In this document: positions 20,132 to 27,888 of the stretch, one piece after another
How positions within the stretch are numbered: position 1 is the stretch's first letter
Layout: every line of letters starts with the position of its first letter
Assembly: GCF_029203305.1 (NCBI RefSeq)
Contig: NC_089467.1
Span: forward strand, 124,001-188,000
Direction of reading: 5' to 3'
DNA from: Yamadazyma tenuis
Lineage: Eukaryota; Ascomycota; Pichiomycetes; Serinales; Debaryomycetaceae
DNA: 64,000 bases
Position numbers and translations under genes: made by a program
Notes under the pieces: model-generated
Seen by the model: only the letters and a program-made list of their open reading frames with translations
The model's database searches: none
Told to the model about the DNA's origin: nothing

Positions 20132-21178
20132 TTAGTAGACTTTTCCGGTCATCTGGGTTAAGGGTTCGTGCGTTAAGTTAATATGGCTATCGTTATCGAT
20201 ATCAGAATCTGATTCGGGTTTAGGAACTCCTCCGATTAATCCCTTGGACAAGGCCAACGCAGAAGATCTCTCATGACCATCAGAATCGTAGAATTCGTCC
20301 ATGATCGGGTGCATCAACACCGAGTTGGTCTTGCTGATGGTGATGGTGGTGTTGGTAGGCACGTTCATCCAGTCGTTCCTCTCAAATGTCAAAGGCTCAC
20401 TTGCCACAAAAATCACGTCTTGAGCTCTATCCAATCTCTCCATTTTGAACCGACCCGGGGCGTATTCAAAGAACCTCGATCCAGTACTGAAGTTGAGAGA
20501 AGCGGCCTCATCGGTCTTGGAGGTGATGTACCTGCTTACCACCACCAGTTCTCCATCAGTTACGGCAAAATTAAGTAGTGAAGGCTCGGATGTTATGGCC
20601 ACTTGCCAGTTCTTGATGAGTTCAATTGTTGTCAATAATGCCTGTCTTAATACCTGGTGGTTGAAACGAACTGAAGCATCTGAAGGATCATATCCCATTT
20701 TGTACAAAGTATCAAGAAACAACACAAAGCAACATTCCGAATCGGTTGAGCCCTGGATTAACAAGAAAAATTTGTCTTCTATGTAGTTGATTATGGTCTT
20801 CTTGATTTTATCAAATGCCAGGATTCCTCCATTGTGCATAAACATTATCTTCCCATACGAAAAGGGATGGCAGTTTGTCTCTGCCAACACCCCTTGGGTC
20901 GATGCTCGTACATGGCCAAACACCAAGTTGGACTCGGTACATGTGGCCAAACTATTCAAGTTAACGTTGTTCCAAGCAGGAGTTATAGCTTTAAAAACAC
21001 AAGGATGTTGGGAACTAGAGTAGTAGCCAACTCCAAACCCATCACCGTTGACGGGGTTCCTCATGTCAAGCCGAAGCCTCGAATCAAAACTCTGGTTGAT
21101 GATAGAGTGGGCAGGTTTCGTCAAAAGGTCTTCGAGAACCATCGGCTCTTTACCCTTGAAAATCATGAAACGACACAT
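20132..21178 (-). CDS. DUG3: Glutamine amidotransferase-like glutathione-degrading subunit Dug3
   Basis: 348 aa. Dug3 pairs with Dug2 to cleave the gamma-glutamyl bond of glutathione in the cytosol, outside the gamma-glutamyl cycle. It is a class II (Ntn-type) amidotransferase with Cys2 directly after the initiator Met (MCRF) as the nucleophile. Conserved blocks are RNPVNGDGFGVGYY (about 39-52), FGHVRAST and NCHPF near residues 88-103, and FMHNGG (about 112). The start is fixed by Cys2 at the ATG at 21176-21178. It is divergent from the FMP46-like gene, 168 bp apart. No odd features. Confidence 0.94.
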   Translation of the reverse strand: MCRFMIFKGKEPMVLEDLLTKPAHSIINQSFDSRLRLDMRNPVNGDGFGVGYYSSSQHPCVFKAITPAWNNVNLNSLATCTESNLVFGHVRASTQGVLAETNCHPFSYGKIMFMHNGGILAFDKIKKTIINYIEDKFFLLIQGSTDSECCFVLFLDTLYKMGYDPSDASVRFNHQVLRQALLTTIELIKNWQVAITSEPSLLNFAVTDGELVVVSRYITSKTDEAASLNFSTGSRFFEYAPGRFKMERLDRAQDVIFVASEPLTFERNDWMNVPTNTTITISKTNSVLMHPIMDEFYDSDGHERSSALALSKGLIGGVPKPESDSDIDNDSHINLTHEPLTQMTGKVY

Positions 21179-21346
21179 GGTTGAAACAATTGAATGATTT
21201 TCGCAGAAACCAAGGTTTTAAATGACTATCGCAAATGACTCGCCGGGGACCGCGCGCATTTCTATAGGGCATTTAAAACCCGGGGGAACACTATAAAGTG
21301 TTATCAGTCTGCTGTTTTCTGTTGTCGTTGTTTTTTCTAAAACAAA

Positions 21347-21871
21347 ATGTCCATGTTCAAAACTTTACAAAATTCTCCTAGCACCATATCCATCTTCCAC
21401 AATGCTAAGATCCCAATGCTGAACAAATTATACGGTATTCTTTCCAAAGCCAATTACAAATTAAATGAGGATAAACTGAAAATCATCTTGGACTTAATGG
21501 AAAACACCCTCCCCACGTATGATCAGTATAGCTTGATTGTGAATAATTGTTTGCGTGATAACTACAGCAAGAATGTCGTGGCCAGCTGCTTCCCGTTTAT
21601 TAAAGGCAGCACCGAAAATAAGGTTGGTCAGGATAGAGTGACGGTCAATGCGCCAATTGGGTTGCAAAGATTGCTGGGAAGTGGGTTAAAAGTGTTCAAT
21701 GAAGGAGAATACGCTATGATCGTTGAAGCATTCAACGGCATTGAGCAGTCCGACTCGACAGAAGTGTCTGCCTCCGCGGTGTTTGCTGCTCCCTTGGTTG
21801 TAGACTGGGATCAGAATATGATAGCCAATGACGAGCACGGCATCAGCAACATATTGAACAAGTACAAGTAG
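21347..21871 (+). CDS. FMP46: Putative mitochondrial thioredoxin-fold protein, Fmp46-like (DUF1687)
   Basis: 174 aa, somewhat longer than S. cerevisiae Fmp46 (133 aa). The N-terminus (MSMFKTLQNSPSTISIFHN) and the C-terminus (PLVVDWDQNMIANDEHGI...) match the two conserved blocks of the family, which has a thioredoxin-like fold and is found in mitochondria; its reaction is unknown. I see no CxxC active site, so a classical thioredoxin activity is unlikely. The extra length is an insertion in the middle (about residues 75-125). The start is the ATG at 21347. The assignment rests on the end motifs from memory. Confidence 0.75.
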   Translation: MSMFKTLQNSPSTISIFHNAKIPMLNKLYGILSKANYKLNEDKLKIILDLMENTLPTYDQYSLIVNNCLRDNYSKNVVASCFPFIKGSTENKVGQDRVTVNAPIGLQRLLGSGLKVFNEGEYAMIVEAFNGIEQSDSTEVSASAVFAAPLVVDWDQNMIANDEHGISNILNKYK

Positions 21872-22072
21872 CTAAGCACCATGTGCCCCATAAAAGTACA
21901 ATTAGAATAAAAAAAGAGGTTAGCCGGACTAGCATTCCCATACTCTCCTTACTGCTTATGAATATATATTTATTGTCGTCTTGATATAGTTGTTGTTGAA
22001 TAAGTGGCTGCGGTAGCAACTCGGTTGTTTTTGCAATCGCGATCTTGAGCATTTAAATTTATACATCATAGG

Positions 22073-22726
22073 ATGTCGATAAAGACCACTTATTTGGCTG
22101 TTTACAACACTGTTTCAGGCCTCCTCTGGTTTACCATAGCTATAAGAACACTCATAGATGTGGCAGGTCTCGTTTTTCCAGGATCAAAGCTTGCATCTCA
22201 CCTGGTTTATTCGACCCATGCATACGATGGGTTTCCCCACAAATTACTTGTGTACACCCAACTGCTCAATGCTGTGCTCGAGATTGGAAACAGTCTGTTA
22301 GGAATCACTCGCTCGAAGGTGAGCATCACGTCTCTTCAGTTTTTCGCCCGCTGTTCAATCACAATTGGGGTTTGTTATTTGACTCCCGAAAGTAAGGGCA
22401 ATTTCAACCCCCTTGTGTTCCCAGCACTTGTGTTGACTTGGTCTGCGGCTGAGATCATACGGTATCCGTATTATACCCTCAAAGCTTTGAATATCAATCC
22501 GCCTGACTGGTTGGACTGGTTGAGATATTCTGGTTTCTTGGTGTTGTATCCGTTGGGATTGGCAACAGAGCCAGTGGTGATTTACGACTCACTCGAATAC
22601 GTGAAGTCGATGTTTCACTACTACTTCTTTGTGGTCGGATTTACGTTATACATCCCTGGCTTTTACTTCTTGTATACGTATATGTTGAAACAAAGAAAAC
22701 GGGTGCTCCGCAAAAAGACCGAATGA
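22073..22726 (+). CDS. Second PHS1-type 3-hydroxyacyl-CoA dehydratase (divergent paralogue)
   Basis: 217 aa, PTPLA/HACD family, a six-span ER membrane enzyme that dehydrates 3-hydroxyacyl-CoA in very-long-chain fatty acid elongation. The catalytic Tyr and Glu are kept as YPLGLATE (Tyr159, Glu166), with the same seven-residue spacing as the YPTGVASE of yeast Phs1. The C-terminus ends KKTE, a KKXX-type ER retrieval signal. It lies 1.56 kb upstream of a second, more canonical PHS1 in the same orientation, so it is probably an old tandem duplicate. Sequence divergence from its neighbour is large but the active site is intact, which argues for a working, specialised enzyme rather than a pseudogene. 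Confidence 0.85.
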   Translation: MSIKTTYLAVYNTVSGLLWFTIAIRTLIDVAGLVFPGSKLASHLVYSTHAYDGFPHKLLVYTQLLNAVLEIGNSLLGITRSKVSITSLQFFARCSITIGVCYLTPESKGNFNPLVFPALVLTWSAAEIIRYPYYTLKALNINPPDWLDWLRYSGFLVLYPLGLATEPVVIYDSLEYVKSMFHYYFFVVGFTLYIPGFYFLYTYMLKQRKRVLRKKTE

Positions 22727-22959
22727 GGTTCATCTATGGTTTCAGAAAAGATCTACTGGAAAGAACACAAGCTTATTTCAGAGTTCAAGCAAATGTTGAC
22801 TTATCAGATCCAAAACTTCCTCATCATATTATAACAATTAAGGTGTGCAAATTTTTGTTTGTTGTAACACGCTTGAAATAGGATGGATATACTAAAAGGA
22901 TGTTAATATTATCAGATGGCCTGTATACTGGTATTCAGTTGACATCTTTTAGCCTCCGC

Positions 22960-23930
22960 CCTTCCTACTTTTTGCAGCCAATCTCTATGCCATATGCGAA
23001 TATGCTGGAACTCTCAATTGCTAATGTACTTAGAAGGGCCCTTTACCCAGCCAATATCCAACATCAAATCAAATGTCGAAAGCAACCTCGATGCAAGAAA
23101 TAAAAACCAAGCAAACCAAGCAAACAGTGAAAAATCCTGGACTCAAGAAGACAATCGCTCGTACCTATTAGATGACTTTGATAAGTTGAAAGCAATGGTA
23201 ACCACCACTGGATACGACCTGTTGCCTCGGGATATCGTGGGTATTGTCAACTACCACGCTGAAAGAGTTGGATCTTACGATAGACTCGAAGGCTTTACAG
23301 TGGGCACAAGATGTGGTGAATGGTAGAAAAGTTGATTCAAACACTCCTATGATAGGATGGGCTACCATGTTCGCCAAAAGACAGGTCTGTGAATATAATA
23401 CTAGTTTTGATGGTGGGTCCTTCTTCCGCCCCATAAAAGAAGTGAAATTCATAGACCATTGGGGATTATTTTTGACGCATGTAGATGCTACAAAACAGAA
23501 AAGCAAATAATTGAATGTATTGAACCAGTTCTTGGAGAGACTCAATGCTAATAAAGAAACCAAGAGGCAGAATAAACAGTTCGATGAGATGTTACAATGT
23601 CTAAGGAGTAAGACGGATGCTGGAGAAAAGGGAGAAAATAAAAGCAAGCAAGAAACCGCTTGTACAATATTAGAACAATTGAACGAGTTCAAAAGTCAAT
23701 CAATTAGCACTCAATTTGAGGAGCTACCTGAATCCATTTTGTGTGTAGTAGATGACTATACTAAGACAGGCGGTTATGTGAATTTCAGAATAAATCTGAG
23801 AGTTATAGATTGGGCTTTTGCTGTTGCTAATGGGATCACAATCTCAGGAGACCCCAAACGTTATTGGGTTACAAGGACTTTCGTTGTAGGTACCTTGAAT
23901 TTGCGTTACAGTGAAGTTCCATGAAAACCT
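22960..23930 (+). pseudogene. Decayed copy A of an unrecognised gene
   Basis: I do not recognise the family. The copy reads coding-like in pieces: one frame to about 23326, then another from about 23244 to 23924 broken by a TAA at 23508-23510, so at least one frameshift and one stop separate the parts. The second copy, inverted at 39.06-40.00 kb, shares exact words, for example 23141-23162 with 39803-39824 and 23797-23819 with 39158-39180. At the position of the TAA the other copy has a sense codon. Two stretches within the product resemble each other (an LP..I motif, then about 25-35 residues later a WA..V.NG motif), suggesting a duplicated domain. It sits between the two PHS1-type genes. 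Confidence 0.75.
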
Positions 23931-23968
23931 TTAAAAATACAAAGATTAAAATCAATACAAGCCAGTGA

Positions 23969-24079
23969 GTGTTTAAAGAATCGGGATCCACCTTCGTACC
24001 CGAGCAAGGATTATTCAAAGAAGGTATTGTCAACGGCTCCGTATTCTTTGTAGTATACCCTGTTGTCAAGCTGAATTGA
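23969..24079 (+). other. Coding-like 36-codon open tail of unknown origin
   Basis: An open frame without Met between a TGA at about 23966 and a TGA at 24077-24079. Its product has a protein-like mix, with a FVPEQGLFKEG segment and a hydrophobic SVFFVVYPVV end. It has no counterpart next to copy B. It could be a gene relic, the last exon of something unseen, or chance. Confidence 0.2.
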
Positions 24080-24281
24080 ATAGAATTCACTCTTTAATAG
24101 TGTCTAGCACACATGTACTATTTCAGCTAAGTAGTTTTCAGCGCAAAGTAAATACACAAATAGCAGTTAGTGGTGCTCCCACCTATTACTTGTCCGTTCA
24201 TTTTTGTATTTCATAGCAGTTGAGCTGTAGAAGTAAAGAGATCCGCACCGCGAACATCAAAATATTTCGAATATCATCACC

Positions 24282-24926
24282 ATGGCCGAAGCACATCCAC
24301 ACAAATGGCTTATCACTTATAACTCGATTTCTACTTCCTTGTGGACAATTGTCTTGTTTAACTCGGTGTTTTTGGGCATAGCATTGGGGCAGCCCTTGGT
24401 GTTTGAGAAAACCAACAAAATCAACACCCTCATCCAAACCGTCGCATTGGTGGAGGTGGTTAATGCTGCCACTGGAATCGTTAGAGCCTCTTTGTTCACT
24501 ACGGGAATGCAGGTATACTCTCGGTTACTTGTGGTGTGGGGAATCTGGCAATTTTTACCCGAAAGCCCTGCTAATGATCACTGGAGTTATATTTCAGTGA
24601 CCATTGCTTGGGCCTTAAGTGAGATTGTCAAGTACAGTTACCATGCCTCCAGTTTAATGGGGAATGTTCCATACTGGTTAGCTTTCATTCGATACACTGC
24701 TTTCATAGTCTTGTATCCAGTTGGTGTTGGTTCGGAGATGTTAATCATGTACCTTTCATTGGATGTTGCTAGGGCCGTGGCAGGTGATTTGATGTACTAC
24801 TTCCTTATTATCAACTTGGCCTTCTACATTCCAGCTTTGGTGCACTTGTACACTCATTTGTTGAGGCAGAGAAAGAAGGTATTGGGTAAGTACAAGAAAG
24901 AAGCAGTTGAAAAGAAGGAACAATAA
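24282..24926 (+). CDS. PHS1: Very-long-chain 3-hydroxyacyl-CoA dehydratase Phs1
   Basis: 214 aa, the length of S. cerevisiae Phs1 (217 aa). It catalyses the third step of the ER fatty acid elongation cycle and feeds sphingolipid synthesis. Six hydrophobic spans are visible. The active-site Tyr145 and Glu152 lie in YPVGVGSE, and the conserved SRLLVVWGIWQFLP block lies at about 80-93. The C-terminus ends KKEQ, a KKXX-type ER retrieval signal. Compared with the upstream paralogue at 22073, this is closer to the family consensus (VEVVNAATGIVRAS), so I take it to be the essential PHS1. The start is the ATG at 24282. Confidence 0.95.
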   Translation: MAEAHPHKWLITYNSISTSLWTIVLFNSVFLGIALGQPLVFEKTNKINTLIQTVALVEVVNAATGIVRASLFTTGMQVYSRLLVVWGIWQFLPESPANDHWSYISVTIAWALSEIVKYSYHASSLMGNVPYWLAFIRYTAFIVLYPVGVGSEMLIMYLSLDVARAVAGDLMYYFLIINLAFYIPALVHLYTHLLRQRKKVLGKYKKEAVEKKEQ

Positions 24927-24969
24927 GCAGAATTGGCTTATAAACTTGATTGAAGCTCAAATTAATTAT

Positions 24970-25119
24970 TTAGTCTGTCAAACTAGTGTTCTTAATCTCC
25001 ATAATGTAGTTCTTGGGTCGACCGTCTCGGGTAATTACATTCTTGCACGCTTTGTAGTCTACGGTCAATACTGCATCTAGAATGCTCCTTAAGTATTTAC
25101 AAGATACGGTAATGCTGAA
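24970..25119 (-). other. Open in-frame 49-codon extension after the ChAP stop
   Basis: Directly downstream of the TAG (25120-25122) that ends the exomer gene, the same frame stays open for 49 codons to a TAA at 24970-24972. The product looks protein-like (for example VDYKACKNVITRDGRP near its middle). It might be a former C-terminus cut off by a new stop, a readthrough product, or chance. Confidence 0.25.
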
Positions 25120-27708
25120 CTAATTTTCGATTGTGCCCATCCGGTTAATTATTCTCTCGATGTACGTCGTTATTGTATCTTCAGTATCAAACTGCCATGC
25201 TTCTTCTGTTGTACTCGATGGCCTCATGAATTTCAAAAACCGATACCTATCGTTGGGATTATGGTTCTTGTTCTGTTCGAACACAATCTTAATTTTCGAT
25301 ATAATGTATTCTGGTGAATGCACAATTGACAACTTGGCCAAAACGGTGTTGATGAGATAGTTGGGTACGTATTGGTACCACCGTAAGTTCCAACTAATCA
25401 TCTTGATGATAATCAAAAGAATTACATCAAGTGGTAGAAGTTCTGTTTCCACTGCTTTCGTAAAAGTTTGGAATACTTTTTCATTTTGTTTCAATATCAA
25501 TTTGTTGGTAAATAGCGACTTGTTGTAGCTGTTGGTGAATATATCTATTTGGGAGTCATTAACATCACTTAAAACAAACTCATCGTAAAGTGCCAACACC
25601 TGAATTGACCCAAAGTAATTAAATCCATGACTTCCACTATCACCCATAACAGCTGTTATCAATGAGCTTATTGAGGCTTTCAAATGATATTTAACGTTCC
25701 ATCCTAATAATCCCAACACCTCCCATTCTAATGCACTGTGATTTTGTTCTCTTTCTGAAGAACTTATGGAAATAAGTATCTTCAAGTCCTGAATAATCAC
25801 CATAAACAACTTTTCCAACCATGATTCACACCGAATAGACAGTTTCACCTGGTTATTGACTTCAAATTCTCTTGAACCAGGTTTTTGTTCTTTCTGTTTG
25901 TCCTCAAAGATCTTGCTCTTTAAGAGAACTGTAGAATCCCAGCCAATTTGCGCAACGATGAACGAGAGTAGATCATAGCTTCTACCCCATGTAGACTTTC
26001 TAGTGAAATCTAAGATGGAAGAGCCTGAGCAATTGGCTGAATATGCAGATAATCTTATTTTCGTTGAGTTAGGGCCAACCAACTTGATCAAATTGGAGTC
26101 AACTAGAGACGTCTCTTTTGCTGATTTAACAACCAACGGAGATTGGTAGAAGTCATTTCCCATAATAGGATGTCTTGCATTTGGGTCAAAAATGAATATG
26201 TCTTCCCACAAATTCTTCATTTTACCTTCAACTTTTGGGTTGTCTGAATCGATCAACAGGTTTATATACTTCTTTGGTTGTGGAAAGTATTTGAGAAACG
26301 TCTTCTCTGATATGGGCTCATTGTTATTATTGAAGTTTCTGACAAAAGATCCTGAGTATTCGTCAGTTACTCCTGAAACAAGAATCGCACTTGCATCAGT
26401 AAAAGACATAGGAAACGAGTTCATGGATATTAAAGCCTGCTCATAGTCCTCCTCCAAGGTGTAGCACAACGCAAGGTAAAACCAGCATTCAAAATCCAAT
26501 GGTAATATCTTTATGGTGGTAGCAGATACTTTTAATGCACTTTGGTAGTCGTTTTTAGAGATCAAGAACTTCACCTGCTCAAGCAACATCAAGCACGACT
26601 GGGTTGAGAACAACTCATTGTTTGCTAAGTGATTGAAAATGAGCTCGATGAACTCGTTGGTAGTGTTTCGGCTATTAGGTAGTTTTAAAAGCATCAAAAT
26701 CACGTAGTCCCAGTTTCCATTTGCGTTAATCTTGTTAATTTCATCAATTGCAAAGCTGGTGAAACCACCGTTAGGCCCAATCTCACATAATCTCAATAAT
26801 GTGTCAATTAACCGGTTCCGATAAACATTGGTTTTAACTAGGATTTTCAAGTCATTTACACATCCGGTTACTACTCCATAGCTCGAATCCGAGTCCGTCA
26901 AGTACCCTTTAGACAAGAACTTAATTAACAAGGAAATAGAGCCTTGAGCCTGTTCCTTAACGGATACAAACTCGTTCAAGCTCACTAATCCAGGCAATTG
27001 CTTGGAAGGATCATCCAATTGACAGAATAATCTGATCAACAGCGAGCATCTCAATTCATCCCAAATTGTTTGAGGCACCTTGTGTATACTCAACCAAGCG
27101 TTCACTTTGGGGCTGTCATTGGAAGCGATTTGGAATGATGTATCTATCAGAACAGTTTTCCGGGACACAGAAATGGGGGTTATCACATTTCTCAATCTGA
27201 ATTCTGACTTGTCAAAGATATTGTAACTGCAAAATGTAACTACCGTCTCCTTTTTACCACTATCAAAACTGAATCCGTGACTAGTTCCATGCTTCCAGTG
27301 GTAATCCGTCTGTGTACGCTCTATTCCCATCACACTGAATACATAGTTTTGTATGGTCTGAAATGAGTTGTGGTGGTCAAGCCCATTGACATAATGATAA
27401 TATCCAATATAACCATCTACATCTTTGTCATTGTGGTTCAAAAGGGGGTTGAAATCATTGTGGGTGAACTGATATGATGTTGCCCCGGCGTATATACCGT
27501 AATAGAGCAAATCAGGAGGGCCAATTGGATTTGTCGCAACATAGTTCATTTGGAAAGCAGTTCTAGATTTCATAACATTCCCATAACTAGGGTCTCGAAG
27601 CCGGGGGAACTCATCAAATGTTCCATATTTCGGCCGCTGTGCACTCGGTTCATTGAAAAAGTCTTCCTGAGACCTGCCAAAGTCAGTATTTTCACTGATC
27701 TCGGCCAT
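25120..27708 (-). CDS. BUD7: Exomer cargo-adaptor subunit (ChAPs family, Bud7/Bch1/Chs6 type)
   Basis: 862 aa. ChAPs bind Chs5 and Arf1 at the trans-Golgi and carry cargo such as chitin synthase Chs3 to the cell surface. The sequence has the TPR-like segment near residues 395-430 (...LPLDFECWFYLALCYTLEEDYEQAL...) followed by the short MNSFP motif, the RHPIMGNDFYQSPLV block (about 515) and the ...YDLLSFIVAQIGWD... block (about 580), in the order typical of the family. S. cerevisiae has four paralogues and CTG-clade yeasts fewer; I cannot say which one this is, and the symbol is a best guess. The frame remains open for 49 codons past the stop. Confidence 0.75.
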   Translation of the reverse strand: MAEISENTDFGRSQEDFFNEPSAQRPKYGTFDEFPRLRDPSYGNVMKSRTAFQMNYVATNPIGPPDLLYYGIYAGATSYQFTHNDFNPLLNHNDKDVDGYIGYYHYVNGLDHHNSFQTIQNYVFSVMGIERTQTDYHWKHGTSHGFSFDSGKKETVVTFCSYNIFDKSEFRLRNVITPISVSRKTVLIDTSFQIASNDSPKVNAWLSIHKVPQTIWDELRCSLLIRLFCQLDDPSKQLPGLVSLNEFVSVKEQAQGSISLLIKFLSKGYLTDSDSSYGVVTGCVNDLKILVKTNVYRNRLIDTLLRLCEIGPNGGFTSFAIDEINKINANGNWDYVILMLLKLPNSRNTTNEFIELIFNHLANNELFSTQSCLMLLEQVKFLISKNDYQSALKVSATTIKILPLDFECWFYLALCYTLEEDYEQALISMNSFPMSFTDASAILVSGVTDEYSGSFVRNFNNNNEPISEKTFLKYFPQPKKYINLLIDSDNPKVEGKMKNLWEDIFIFDPNARHPIMGNDFYQSPLVVKSAKETSLVDSNLIKLVGPNSTKIRLSAYSANCSGSSILDFTRKSTWGRSYDLLSFIVAQIGWDSTVLLKSKIFEDKQKEQKPGSREFEVNNQVKLSIRCESWLEKLFMVIIQDLKILISISSSEREQNHSALEWEVLGLLGWNVKYHLKASISSLITAVMGDSGSHGFNYFGSIQVLALYDEFVLSDVNDSQIDIFTNSYNKSLFTNKLILKQNEKVFQTFTKAVETELLPLDVILLIIIKMISWNLRWYQYVPNYLINTVLAKLSIVHSPEYIISKIKIVFEQNKNHNPNDRYRFLKFMRPSSTTEEAWQFDTEDTITTYIERIINRMGTIEN

Positions 27709-27888
27709 TTCCTTGGAAACGATGTGTTCGATCTCGGCCTGTTATTGTTCAGCGAAAGCCCAGTGCGCGAAGCCCAGCTTAAAACACAGGCATAAAAAAA
27801 ACTACTGGTGAAAACCTTAATAACACCATTAATCCCCAGACCACGACACTTGGGTTAGCATAGTAAAGAGTATCTGGTTGTCCGTACA

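Noticed and set aside
22960..23930. LTR retrotransposon or DNA transposon as the source of the repeated sequence
   Set aside because: No terminal repeats, no target-site duplication and no reverse transcriptase or transposase motif could be seen in either copy.
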